Positions 34,127 through 43,117 of a stretch of 64,000 nucleotides of DNA are shown here, piece after piece (the stretch's first letter is position 1; every line of letters begins with the position of its first letter). The DNA is taken from the NCBI RefSeq assembly GCF_000934755.1, contig NZ_JYNP01000017.1, forward strand, positions 1 through 64,000, given 5' to 3'. Below the pieces are notes generated by a model. It was not told the DNA's origin. It saw only the letters and a list, made by a program, of their open reading frames with translations, and searched no databases. This DNA comes from Desulfonatronovibrio magnus (GTDB taxonomy: Bacteria; Desulfobacterota; Desulfovibrionia; Desulfovibrionales; Desulfonatronovibrionaceae). The position numbers and the translations under genes are program-made.

Positions 34127-34470
34127 ACTTAGAAGCTCCTCACCCGGGCGACCCGGGACCGAACCTGAGAGTAACTTACACCACTCGTTCCCAGGCTCCA
34201 GCCTAAGGACGTCTTGTTCTTGCGGCTCCAGCCGCTTCTTTGAAATGTGGCTTAAGCCACAAAAAAAGAGGTAAATAACCTTAGCACGAGATTGCTTCGC
34301 TTCGCTCGCAACAAGGATTGCCGCGCTCGAAGACTCGCTCGCAATGACACCTGAACTGTCAGGGATGTGGTTGCTGAAAACCTGTCACCCACGAGGGAGC
34401 CTAAGCGACCGAAGCAATCTGTATGGTAAAAGCATAATAGCTTGAATTTATTACATATTCGATTGTAGTT
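34127..34470 (-). repeat. Family-A composite repeat, inverted relative to 29.6-30.0 kb
   Basis: It starts with CACTTAGAAGCTCCTCACCC and GACCGAACCTGAGAGTAACT, then the CAGGCTCCAGCCT hairpin, GGCTCCAGCCGC, ATTGCTTCGCTTCGCTCGC, GCTCGCAATGACACCTGAAC, CCTGTCACCCACGAGGGAGC and ends GCATAATAGCTTGAATTTAT. The interval 33800-34126 before it shows no gene. Confidence 0.82.
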
Positions 34471-34716
34471 ACTTAGAAGCTCCTCACCTGGGCGGACCAG
34501 GACCGAACGTGTGAGTAACTTTAAGACTCTGTCACTTTTCTGGAAATTGGGACAGTCCCCGCGAGGTGCTACAAACAAGACTGATGCTCCATTGGTTCCT
34601 GGAAGAAATTTGCTTTAATGATAAAAAATACACAGCGAGGGACAGTCCCTGTGCCTGGCGTAAAGCTCTCATCTTTGACGGAATTTTTCAGGCAAATGTC
34701 CATCAATCATAAGCAA
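34464..34716 (-). repeat. Family-A repeat joined directly to the previous copy
   Basis: This copy is the reverse complement of 1085-1335: TAGTTACTTAGAAGCTCCTC, GGACCGAACGTGTGAGTAAC, GGGACAGTCCCCGCGAGG, CAGCGAGGGACAGTCCCTGT and CTTTGACGGAATTTTTC. It shares its AGTTACTTAGAAGC end with the preceding composite copy, forming a tandem array just upstream of mfd. Confidence 0.82.
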
Positions 34717-34792
34717 AAATCGAAAAAAATGAAAATTTTAACCGTTTGATTTTATTATCAAAACTATTCTAGTTACTTGTAAGGAATCACAA

Positions 34793-37700
34793 TTGTTCAT
34801 AACCACAGAACTGAAAAACACTTTGTTTTCCCATATGGGAGATCATAAACAGGTATACTTTTATAAATCAGGTCCGGCAAGTCAGATTTACCTCGCGAGG
34901 TATCTTCTCAGCAAAAATAAAAATGTAGTTCTGCTTGTACCTCCGAGCAAAAATCTTTCTCTATATAACGCCTTATCCGGTATTTTTTCCAACTTCAAGC
35001 GCGACAAGGATAAATTCTGGGAATCGTCCTGGAATATTCTGCCGGATGTTTCCATTAGGAGAAAAGAGGGATGGAACAGTCTCTGGCCAGGACTTTTCAG
35101 CCTTATCAACAACAAGCCTGCCGTGTCTATCATTCCATCCAATTTAATTCTGCATTACTTTCCTCCCAGAAAAGTGGTTGAAAACTCTTATCTTTTATTA
35201 GTTCCGCATGAAGATTTTTCACCGGAACGTATTCTAACCCAGGCAATTGCCTGGGGATATGAACGTCGTGCCAGTGTTTCCCAGAGCAGTGAAATTGTTT
35301 CCAGGGGAGATATTCTTGATATTTTTCCTCCTGGTTACTCTTATCCTGTAAGAATGGAATTTTTCGGAGATCGTATTGAAAGCATCAGAACTTTTGATCC
35401 TCTGACACAGAGATCTCTGATAGAACTGGATGAATGCCTGATCATGCCAGCCGCACCTTGCCTGTTCGATGAAGAACTGAAAACCCAGGCAGAGCAGAAA
35501 CTGTTTCATCTGAAAACCATAAGTGAAGTAAGCCCTGCTGTATATCATCTTCTTCGGGAAAAACTATCTCTGCAGCAGCAGAATTATCCCGTGGGCATGT
35601 ATTATGAGACTCCTTCCACTCTTGCTGATTTCATTGCTGAAGATACATTTTTTCTTCTTACTGACCTCAATGAGATCAGAACAGGGCTTGAGGAAGAAGA
35701 GTGGAAGTTTCGTTGCATAGCAGAAGAAAGAGAGTATCCGCAAAATTATTTTTTTCAGACCCAATCAAGGTCTCGCACCATCTGGCAGAACAAGCCGCAA
35801 CTGATGTTTGAAAAACTGATCATTGGACAGAAGCAGCATGGGCTGGATCTGCCGGAAAAAGACTATCGGGCTTTTTCAGATATCTTCTGGAAACCTGAGC
35901 ATGGAAAGCGTCCATGGCATACTCTGGTAGAAGCCATAAAAGAATGGAGAAGAACTGCTCATCAGGTAATCCTGGCGTTTAATACCCATAAGTCCAGAGA
36001 AAAATTTCTGAACATAATCAGTCAGGACGGACTCAGATTCGAAACCGAGTATGACCCTGATCGCAGAGGTTTGTATGCCCTTGTTGCTCCTCTCGGCAGA
36101 GGGATGAGTCTGGAATGGAACCATATAGTTATTTTGGGTGAAGATGTTATTCAGCCCTTGAAATCAGACCGGGGCAGGGCTGTGCAGGGTAAATTTGCCG
36201 GTTTGTCAGGACTTGACGATATTGCCCAGGGTGATCTTCTGGTTCATAGAGACTATGGACTTGGTCGATTTCATGGTCTGCAAAGAGTAAGCGCCGGCAG
36301 ATCAGCCAATGACTTTCTTATCATTGAGTATGCTAATGATGATAAGCTTTATCTTCCGGTGGACCGCTTTTCACTTGTTCAAAAATATAAAGGTCCTGAA
36401 GGAATTTCTCCAGCACTGGATCGTCTTGGCGGCACCGGATGGTCCAAGACCAAGGCAAGAGTCAGAAAGGCTATTGAAAAGATAGCAAAAGATCTGGTTG
36501 ACATGTACGCTTATCGTAAAGTGGCCAAGGGCTATTCATACGGTCCTGAAGGAGAGCTTTACAGGGAGTTTGAAGCCACATTTGGTTTTGATGAAACACC
36601 GGATCAGGAGCAGGCCATTAAGCAGGTCATGGAAGACATGGAGAAACCCGAACCAATGGATCGCCTGGTTTGCGGCGACGTAGGATTCGGCAAGACTGAA
36701 GTGGCCATGCGGGCCGCTTTTCGAGCTGTTCAGGATGGAAAACAGGTAGCCATCCTCTGCCCGACAACTGTTCTTGCAGAACAACATTACCTTAACTTCC
36801 GCAAGCGCATGGAAGATTTATCCGTCAATGTCAGTATGTTGAGCAGGTTTGTAACCCAGGCCAGACAAAAAAACATTCTGAATGCGGCGCGAAGAGGTGA
36901 GGTGGATATCCTCATTGGAACTCATAGAATACTTTCCAAAGATGTTATCCTGCCCAATATTTCTCTTTTGATTCTTGATGAAGAACAACGATTCGGAGTC
37001 AAACATAAGGAAAAACTCAAAAGATTCAGGCAGAACATTGATGTGCTTGCCCTGACCGCGACTCCCATCCCGAGAACGCTGCAATTGTCCATTTCAGGAA
37101 TCAGAACTTTGAGTTTGATTGAAACTCCGCCTGTGGACCGCAAGCCTGTGGAGAGTTCCATCATTGAAAAAGATCGTGATTTTTTACAGCAGGTCATACA
37201 AAGAGAGTTGGACAGACAAGGCCAGATTTTCTGGGTCTATAATCGAATCAGAGGGTTAGATGAAGTTAGTCGATATGTAAGAGAAATTGCCCCTGAAGCA
37301 AGGGTGGGCATGGCTCACGGTCGAATGCCCGAAAGGTTGCTGGAAGAAACAATGCACCGTTTCTGGCGACATGAACTGGATATTCTGGTTTGCACGGCAA
37401 TTATTGAATCCGGACTTGATTTTCCACGGGCCAATACTCTTATAGTAGATCAGGCCCAGTTATTCGGGTTAGGGCAACTTTATCAACTTAGAGGCAGGGT
37501 CGGCAGGTCAGAAAAACAGGCATATGCCTATTTTATTGTGCCCGAGGATGACAGTCTTAATGATAAAGCCAGGAAAAGAATGCAGATCATTCTTGATCTG
37601 GACTACCTTGGAGCAGGATTTCAGGTTGCCATGGAAGATCTGCGTCTTCGTGGAGCCGGAAATCTTCTTGGTGAAGTCCAATCTGGTCAGATTGGGAAAG

Positions 37701-38227
37701 TGGGTCTTGATTTATTTCTGGACATGCTTCAGGAAGAGGTGGCCAAACAAAAGGGAGACCCTGTCCAGGCAAAAGGTGATTTTGAGACCTCAATTGGATT
37801 TCCTGCTTTTATACCGGAAAAATACATCCCTGACTCTCAAGAAAGGCTGCGTTACTATCGGGTGTTATCCGCCTGTTCGGACCTGGCTGGCATCAGCGAT
37901 GTGCGCCAGGAAATAAAGGACATATATGGTAATCTGCCCCAAGAGCTCGATAGTTTTCTGTCCGTACTTGAGGCTAAACAAATCATAAAAAATTTAAACC
38001 CGGATAAGGTTGAGTTTCAGGAAAACAGGTTTGCAGTTGAATGGTCTGAAAACAATCAGCAGCTAAATCCTGTAAAACTTGTGCAATGGGTGGAAAAACA
38101 CAGTGATACAGCGAGATTGGTTCCGCCCTCTAAATTGGAGTTGCGTTTGTCAAATAATGAATCTATAAACAACAACTTGAAGCAATTGAGAAAAATGGTT
38201 GAATCCATGGTCAACGAGATGTTATGA
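34793..38227 (+). CDS. mfd: Transcription-repair coupling factor
   Basis: The 1144-aa protein has the UvrB-homology region, the CarD-like RNA-polymerase interaction domain ('VHRDYGLGRFHGLQRV'), a RecG-like translocase with Walker A GDVGFGKTE near residue 630, DEEQ box near 729 and 'LTATPIPRTLQLS', and a C-terminal TRCF domain. Mfd removes RNA polymerase stalled at lesions and recruits UvrA. Length is normal. The start is TTG 34793 with AAGGA 8 bp upstream. It opens a plus-strand run with two periplasmic chaperone genes. Confidence 0.96.
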   Translation: MFITTELKNTLFSHMGDHKQVYFYKSGPASQIYLARYLLSKNKNVVLLVPPSKNLSLYNALSGIFSNFKRDKDKFWESSWNILPDVSIRRKEGWNSLWPGLFSLINNKPAVSIIPSNLILHYFPPRKVVENSYLLLVPHEDFSPERILTQAIAWGYERRASVSQSSEIVSRGDILDIFPPGYSYPVRMEFFGDRIESIRTFDPLTQRSLIELDECLIMPAAPCLFDEELKTQAEQKLFHLKTISEVSPAVYHLLREKLSLQQQNYPVGMYYETPSTLADFIAEDTFFLLTDLNEIRTGLEEEEWKFRCIAEEREYPQNYFFQTQSRSRTIWQNKPQLMFEKLIIGQKQHGLDLPEKDYRAFSDIFWKPEHGKRPWHTLVEAIKEWRRTAHQVILAFNTHKSREKFLNIISQDGLRFETEYDPDRRGLYALVAPLGRGMSLEWNHIVILGEDVIQPLKSDRGRAVQGKFAGLSGLDDIAQGDLLVHRDYGLGRFHGLQRVSAGRSANDFLIIEYANDDKLYLPVDRFSLVQKYKGPEGISPALDRLGGTGWSKTKARVRKAIEKIAKDLVDMYAYRKVAKGYSYGPEGELYREFEATFGFDETPDQEQAIKQVMEDMEKPEPMDRLVCGDVGFGKTEVAMRAAFRAVQDGKQVAILCPTTVLAEQHYLNFRKRMEDLSVNVSMLSRFVTQARQKNILNAARRGEVDILIGTHRILSKDVILPNISLLILDEEQRFGVKHKEKLKRFRQNIDVLALTATPIPRTLQLSISGIRTLSLIETPPVDRKPVESSIIEKDRDFLQQVIQRELDRQGQIFWVYNRIRGLDEVSRYVREIAPEARVGMAHGRMPERLLEETMHRFWRHELDILVCTAIIESGLDFPRANTLIVDQAQLFGLGQLYQLRGRVGRSEKQAYAYFIVPEDDSLNDKARKRMQIILDLDYLGAGFQVAMEDLRLRGAGNLLGEVQSGQIGKVGLDLFLDMLQEEVAKQKGDPVQAKGDFETSIGFPAFIPEKYIPDSQERLRYYRVLSACSDLAGISDVRQEIKDIYGNLPQELDSFLSVLEAKQIIKNLNPDKVEFQENRFAVEWSENNQQLNPVKLVQWVEKHSDTARLVPPSKLELRLSNNESINNNLKQLRKMVESMVNEML

Positions 38228-38284
38228 TAATGTGCTCAATTTGTGATAACTTTTAACTCGCAAGATATTTAGAACTTTCAGCCA

Positions 38285-39244
38285 ATGTTCCATCGCCATA
38301 CCCAGCAAATTCCAGGATTTTTGTTCTTGATTCTATTTTTATCACTGTTGCTTCTATGGTCCTGCAGTCAAAATGAATATTCAGAAGATGTGGTGGCCAG
38401 GGTCAACGGCAATCCTGTTTATCTCAAAGATATAGAGGCAGGGTATGACATGTTCTTTTTTGACTGGATGGACCCTCTACCTCCATCTCTGCAGGAAATG
38501 AAAGGTGCTTATGGACAGGTACTTTTGGATAAGATACTGCTTCTTCTTATTGAGGATGAACTCAAAGAGCAGGGCTTAAACGTTGCTGACAGCGAAATTC
38601 AGGAAATAGAAGATCAGATCAGAGAAGACTACCCTGACGATGAGTTCGAAAAAATCCTCATTGAAGAGTACATTGATCTCAACTATTGGCGGACAGGAAT
38701 CAAAAACAAGGTCATGTGGGATAAGTTCGTCACACGGGTTCTATACTCTGATATTGATGTCAGGTTAGAAGAAATAATGTCATATTATCAAGACAATATT
38801 TATAAATTCCACCTGCCGGAAAGGGTCATTTTTATTTATCTTAATGCAGGCAGCCAGGAAGTTCTTGAGCAAGCCATGGAAAAAATTTCCTCTATGGAAA
38901 GCAGCCAGGATTTAATTACTAAGATTCTGAGCATTGAAGGACTTAAAGCCAATCAATATGAGATGAGAGTCGATCAGTTGCCTCTGAACCTTGCAGGCGA
39001 TATAAAGGTTATGGAGCCTGGCTCCTTCAACAGAATAAGACCGGATGACAATCAGGGTTTTTTTGTGCTATACGTTGCAGAATTTCTGGAGGACCAGCTT
39101 TTAAAGCCTTACCAGGTTTACGATCTTATTGAAGAAAAAATTTTGGAAAAAAAGTTGTCCGATAAATTTAAGCAATGGTTGGAACAGGCTGTATTGAAAT
39201 CAAATATTGAAATTAACAGTACACTTTTAAAAGAGATAGGTTGA
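38285..39244 (+). CDS. SurA-like periplasmic chaperone lipoprotein with degenerate PPIase domain
   Basis: The 319-aa product has a signal sequence ending in LLLWSCSQ, a lipobox with Cys near residue 29. The mature start 'VVARVNGNPVYLKDIEAGYD' is the SurA N-terminal chaperone pattern. The region corresponding to parvulin (about 175-275) lacks the usual 'HILV' and 'FA..A...S' signatures, so isomerase activity is unlikely. It lies 40 bp before the surA gene and probably assists outer-membrane protein folding. Confidence 0.8.
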   Translation: MFHRHTQQIPGFLFLILFLSLLLLWSCSQNEYSEDVVARVNGNPVYLKDIEAGYDMFFFDWMDPLPPSLQEMKGAYGQVLLDKILLLLIEDELKEQGLNVADSEIQEIEDQIREDYPDDEFEKILIEEYIDLNYWRTGIKNKVMWDKFVTRVLYSDIDVRLEEIMSYYQDNIYKFHLPERVIFIYLNAGSQEVLEQAMEKISSMESSQDLITKILSIEGLKANQYEMRVDQLPLNLAGDIKVMEPGSFNRIRPDDNQGFFVLYVAEFLEDQLLKPYQVYDLIEEKILEKKLSDKFKQWLEQAVLKSNIEINSTLLKEIG

Positions 39245-39284
39245 AACGGGAGCAGTTCGCGTTTTATAGTTTTTCGGAGTTTTA

Positions 39285-40211
39285 ATGAAAAAGATACTAT
39301 TGTGCACATTGCTGATTATATTCAGCCAGCAATTTGTCTCAGCTTCGCTGGTCAACAGAGTTGTGGCGCTTGTTGATGGCAAATCCATTACTTTGTTTGA
39401 ACTTGATGCCAGGATGAGGCACCTCATAGGCCTGTTTGATGATGTAGATATTTCGCAAATCCCTGAAAGCCAGCTTAGACAGACTCAGCAGCAGGTTCTT
39501 CAGCAGATGATCAACGATCTCCTTCTTAAACAGGAAGCTGAGAAATTCGGAATTGAAGTTACACAAAGGGAAATCAGCAACCATATTGAACAGATCAAGA
39601 TTGAAAATAACTTTACTAAAGAACAGTTTGAGCAGACCCTGCGCCAACAGGGTCTGACCCGCGAAGTTTTTGAAGATCAAATCAAAGACTCGATAATCCG
39701 CCAGCGAGTCCTGAGCATGATGGTGCGAAGAAAAATTGTGGTTACCCAGGATGAAATCAAGGCTTATTATCAAAATAATATAGATCAGTTTGCACAGGAA
39801 AAACAGGTCCATCTCAAAGTGATCCTGGTTCCCACCAAAGGCCACGCGCAACGTGTCCGAGAGGAGATTATGGCTGGCAGAATGGACTTTAACTCTGCTG
39901 CCCAGGAGTTTTCACAGGGTCCCAATGCAGATGAGGGAGGTGACCTGGGTTTTGTCGCCTGGAATCGACTTGCCTCAGACTGGCGCAACGCACTTACAGG
40001 AATGACCCAGGGAGATATCAGTCAAGCTTTTGAAGTCAGAGGAGCAGGCGCTCTTCTTAAGTTAGTGGAAGGTAAATCAGGCGGATCCATTCCCATGGAA
40101 GAGGTCAAAGACGACATTCGTGAAATAATTTTCGACACCAAACTGGATACGAGATATGATGAATATATCCAGGGGTTGAGAAGCAACGCGGTCATAGATA
40201 TCAGGTTATAA
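39285..40211 (+). CDS. surA: Periplasmic peptidyl-prolyl isomerase and chaperone SurA
   Basis: The 308-aa protein has a signal peptide (MKKILLCTLLIIFSQQFVSA), the SurA chaperone domain ('RVVALVDGKSITLFELDARM') and one parvulin domain ('QVHLKVILVP', 'FNSAAQEFSQGPNADEGGDL'), where E. coli SurA has two. It escorts outer-membrane proteins through the periplasm. The pairing with the preceding lipoprotein paralogue suggests a division of labour. Confidence 0.87.
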   Translation: MKKILLCTLLIIFSQQFVSASLVNRVVALVDGKSITLFELDARMRHLIGLFDDVDISQIPESQLRQTQQQVLQQMINDLLLKQEAEKFGIEVTQREISNHIEQIKIENNFTKEQFEQTLRQQGLTREVFEDQIKDSIIRQRVLSMMVRRKIVVTQDEIKAYYQNNIDQFAQEKQVHLKVILVPTKGHAQRVREEIMAGRMDFNSAAQEFSQGPNADEGGDLGFVAWNRLASDWRNALTGMTQGDISQAFEVRGAGALLKLVEGKSGGSIPMEEVKDDIREIIFDTKLDTRYDEYIQGLRSNAVIDIRL

Positions 40212-40343
40212 GCACTCTTCCCGGATTATCGCGAAGAAGAGAAAGCGTAATGCTCCCATGCGCTGAGACTGATAAAAAACATTAATTAATCAGGCAAATG
40301 CCTGTCATTGCATTTTTGCTGAATGGTATGCCTGGGGGTTATT

Positions 40344-41345
40344 ATGGAACTATTGGATATAGGACAGTTACTGAAGGCTGAAAGAGAAAATCAAGGGATC
40401 AGCCTGCAAAAAGCCCACGAAGATACTCGCATAAGCTTAAACTTTCTTGAATCGCTGGAAAATGGAGAAGTGCCTGCATCCCTTCATCCGGTTTACGCAA
40501 AAGGTTTTGTCCAGAACTATGCACGCTATCTCAACTTAGACTGGAAGAAAATCAGCGATGATTTTGCCACAATATGTTCAGCTGAGGATCATTTCAGAAA
40601 AATCAGCGAGGATGACCTGCCAACTTCCCTGAAATCCTCAGACAGTAAGTCTAAACTGTGTGATTACCTCAAGGTACTGGTAATTCTCCTTGCTGTTATT
40701 GTTGTCAGCGGTTTTGGATGGTTTGTATATAATGCTTTCCAATCAGGATATGAACATGCTCAAAATGATCATTTCAGCGATCCAGCACCGCAGGAATCAC
40801 ATTATCAGGAAATAGATCCGTTTATTCCTCCATCCTACCCGCAGGACCAGGCGCCTGACTTCCAGGCTTTTGAAGATGAAACAGATGATGCATTGCAGAT
40901 TGAGACAGGCATTCCAGAATATGAAGCTCAGGATCAGGAAGCTTTGCAGGAAGACTCTACCCGGCAGAGTCAGGATGACACCATATTGGAAGATGAAACT
41001 ACCCTGGAAACGGCCGAACCTGAAGTTCCTCCGGCTCAGGCAGATGCAGACGACCGGGAATTTCAGGCACCTGCCGCACAACAACAAGAACAACTTCAAG
41101 AACAGCCCGAGATAAACCAGCTTGTGATTCAGGCCAGGGAAGACTGCTGGATGATGGCCATGATAGATGGCTCCAGTCGCGAAGTTTACCTGCGCTCCGG
41201 AGAACGGATTTCTATTGAATTTGAAGATCGGGTCCGCCTGACTCTCGGTAATGCAGGTGGAGTAGATTTAGTCATTAATGGTGAACCTTACCCTCTTGAT
41301 GCTGCTTCTGGTGAGGTCAGGACAATAGATATCAGCTCTCCGTGA
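40344..41345 (+). CDS. RodZ-like helix-turn-helix membrane protein
   Basis: From ATG 40344 (GGGGG 8 bp upstream; earlier ATGs lack a site) the product is 333 aa. Residues 1-75 are a HTH_25 domain ('LLKAERENQGISLQKAHEDT', 'PVYAKGFVQNYARYLNLDW'), residues 109-129 one transmembrane helix, 135-255 a Gln/Glu/Asp/Pro-rich linker, and the end is a DUF4115-type beta domain ('CWMMAMIDGSSREVYLRSGE'). This is the RodZ architecture, linking MreB to the cell wall and rod shape. It is 16 bp before recO. Confidence 0.82.
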   Translation: MELLDIGQLLKAERENQGISLQKAHEDTRISLNFLESLENGEVPASLHPVYAKGFVQNYARYLNLDWKKISDDFATICSAEDHFRKISEDDLPTSLKSSDSKSKLCDYLKVLVILLAVIVVSGFGWFVYNAFQSGYEHAQNDHFSDPAPQESHYQEIDPFIPPSYPQDQAPDFQAFEDETDDALQIETGIPEYEAQDQEALQEDSTRQSQDDTILEDETTLETAEPEVPPAQADADDREFQAPAAQQQEQLQEQPEINQLVIQAREDCWMMAMIDGSSREVYLRSGERISIEFEDRVRLTLGNAGGVDLVINGEPYPLDAASGEVRTIDISSP

Positions 41346-41361
41346 TTTTGGCACCTGTCCA

Positions 41362-42075
41362 ATGTACTTTGCTGAAAAAGTATTAATAACCCGTACAGGG
41401 AAATTTAAGGAATATGACCTCTGGGTCCGTTTTCTGACACCTCAAAGGGGGGTGCTGACCGGATTTGCTTTTGGGGGATGCAGGAGCAGACGCAGGTTTT
41501 GTGGATGTCTTGATCCGCTTAATCTTGTCCTTTTTAAAGTCAACTCAAGCCCGGGAAATAAATATCTTACCCTTGAAGAGGGCAGCCTTATCTGTGGGTA
41601 CCCTGAACTGAAGAAGAATCAGGCAAAACTGGGTATGGCAGTTAACAGTCTGCGCTTTGTTCAAAAAATTTGTCTTGAAGGTGATGATTCTGCACAGCTT
41701 TACAATCTTACCATTGACTATCTGCAGACACTTGAAGATATCCCTGAGGCTCCGGTTTTTTTGCCACTGCTTTTCCGAGCCAAGGCCTGCTTCATTCATG
41801 GATTTGGCCCCAGCATTGACTCTTGTCGAGATTGCGGCAAACAACTCATCAATATTGCTGATCCCTTTTTCCTGTACGCTCAGGGAAGGATGGCCTGTCC
41901 GGGCTGTATGAGCAAGGCTTACAGGGGAATAAAGGTACGCAGAGATTCTTTGCTTTTCATGAACAGACTAAGGGAAACCAGACCGTATGAGTGGGCGCAA
42001 TGGTCTCTGTCTAATGATCTGCTTAAGGATTGCTATCAAATTGTAGAGGCACTTGTAGGATTTCATATTGAATAA
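41362..42075 (+). CDS. recO: DNA repair protein RecO
   Basis: The 237-aa protein has the N-terminal OB fold ('EKVLITRTGKFKEYDLWVRF') and a zinc finger C-x2-C...C-x2-C (CRDCGKQ and MACPGCMSK). RecO with RecR loads RecA onto SSB-coated single strands in the RecF pathway. Length is normal and the zinc ligands are intact. Confidence 0.92.
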   Translation: MYFAEKVLITRTGKFKEYDLWVRFLTPQRGVLTGFAFGGCRSRRRFCGCLDPLNLVLFKVNSSPGNKYLTLEEGSLICGYPELKKNQAKLGMAVNSLRFVQKICLEGDDSAQLYNLTIDYLQTLEDIPEAPVFLPLLFRAKACFIHGFGPSIDSCRDCGKQLINIADPFFLYAQGRMACPGCMSKAYRGIKVRRDSLLFMNRLRETRPYEWAQWSLSNDLLKDCYQIVEALVGFHIE

Positions 42076-42194
42076 TCAAAAACTTAAAAAACCCAAAACC
42101 CAAATACTGTAACAGTCCGTCATCCCGGACCATGACCAGGGATAAGGAATGACTGAATTGAAAGTAGCCTCATGGTGGTGAACAGTTACAAACT

Positions 42195-43082
42195 ATGGAG
42201 AAAAAAATGTTGTTTCAGGAAGTAATTCTAAGTCTCCAGAAATACTGGACTGATAAAGGCTGTGTACTTCAACAGCCATATGACCTGGAAGTAGGTGCCG
42301 GAACATTCAATCCAGCAACTTTTTTAAGGGTAATCGGTCCTGAACCCTGGAGGACTGCCTATGTTGAACCCTCAAGAAGACCCACGGACGGAAGATATGG
42401 AGAAAACCCCAATCGTCTGCAACATTATTATCAGTTTCAGGTTATTCTGAAACCTTCACCCGCTGATATTCAGGATCTTTATCTGCAAAGCCTGAGCGTA
42501 TTGGGCATTGATTCTCAAAAGCATGACATTCGCTTTGTTGAAGACGACTGGGAGTCACCAACCTTAGGGGCCTGGGGCCTGGGCTGGGAAGTATGGCTAA
42601 ATGGCATGGAAATCACACAATTTACTTATTTTCAGCAGGTCGGAGGCATTGATCTTGATCCAATAAGTGTTGAAATCACTTACGGCTTAGAAAGAATTTC
42701 CATGTATCTTCAGGAAAAAGAATCAGTTTATGATTTGCTATGGAGCCCTGATGTAACATACGGGCAGGTCCATCATCAGGGAGAAGTGGAGCATTCCAGA
42801 TATAACTTTGAAATGAGCACCCCGCAAATGCTGCTGGACTCTTTTGACAAGTTTGAACAGGAAAGCCTGCAATTATGCAAAGCACAACTGGCATGGCCTG
42901 CCTATGACTATTGTCTCAAATGTTCTCATTTGTTCAATTTGCTTGAAGCAAGAGGAGCCATTTCCATTACCGAGAGAACGGGATACATTGCCAGAGTCAG
43001 GAAACTGGCTTCAAAAGTAGCGGTACTCTATAATGAACAACGAGAAAAAATGGGATACCCCATGCTCCATTCACTGCGCTAA
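42195..43082 (+). CDS. glyQ: Glycyl-tRNA synthetase alpha subunit
   Basis: The 295-aa class II synthetase subunit has '[20 protein letters not shown]', '[20 protein letters not shown]' (motif 2) and '[14 protein letters not shown]' (motif 3), all highly conserved. It activates glycine; the beta subunit binds tRNA. Length matches the family. glyS follows after 35 bp. Confidence 0.97.
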   Translation: MEKKMLFQEVILSLQKYWTDKGCVLQQPYDLEVGAGTFNPATFLRVIGPEPWRTAYVEPSRRPTDGRYGENPNRLQHYYQFQVILKPSPADIQDLYLQSLSVLGIDSQKHDIRFVEDDWESPTLGAWGLGWEVWLNGMEITQFTYFQQVGGIDLDPISVEITYGLERISMYLQEKESVYDLLWSPDVTYGQVHHQGEVEHSRYNFEMSTPQMLLDSFDKFEQESLQLCKAQLAWPAYDYCLKCSHLFNLLEARGAISITERTGYIARVRKLASKVAVLYNEQREKMGYPMLHSLR

Positions 43083-43117
43083 AATAATAATTTAAGTTAT
43101 AATCAAGGAACAATAAA

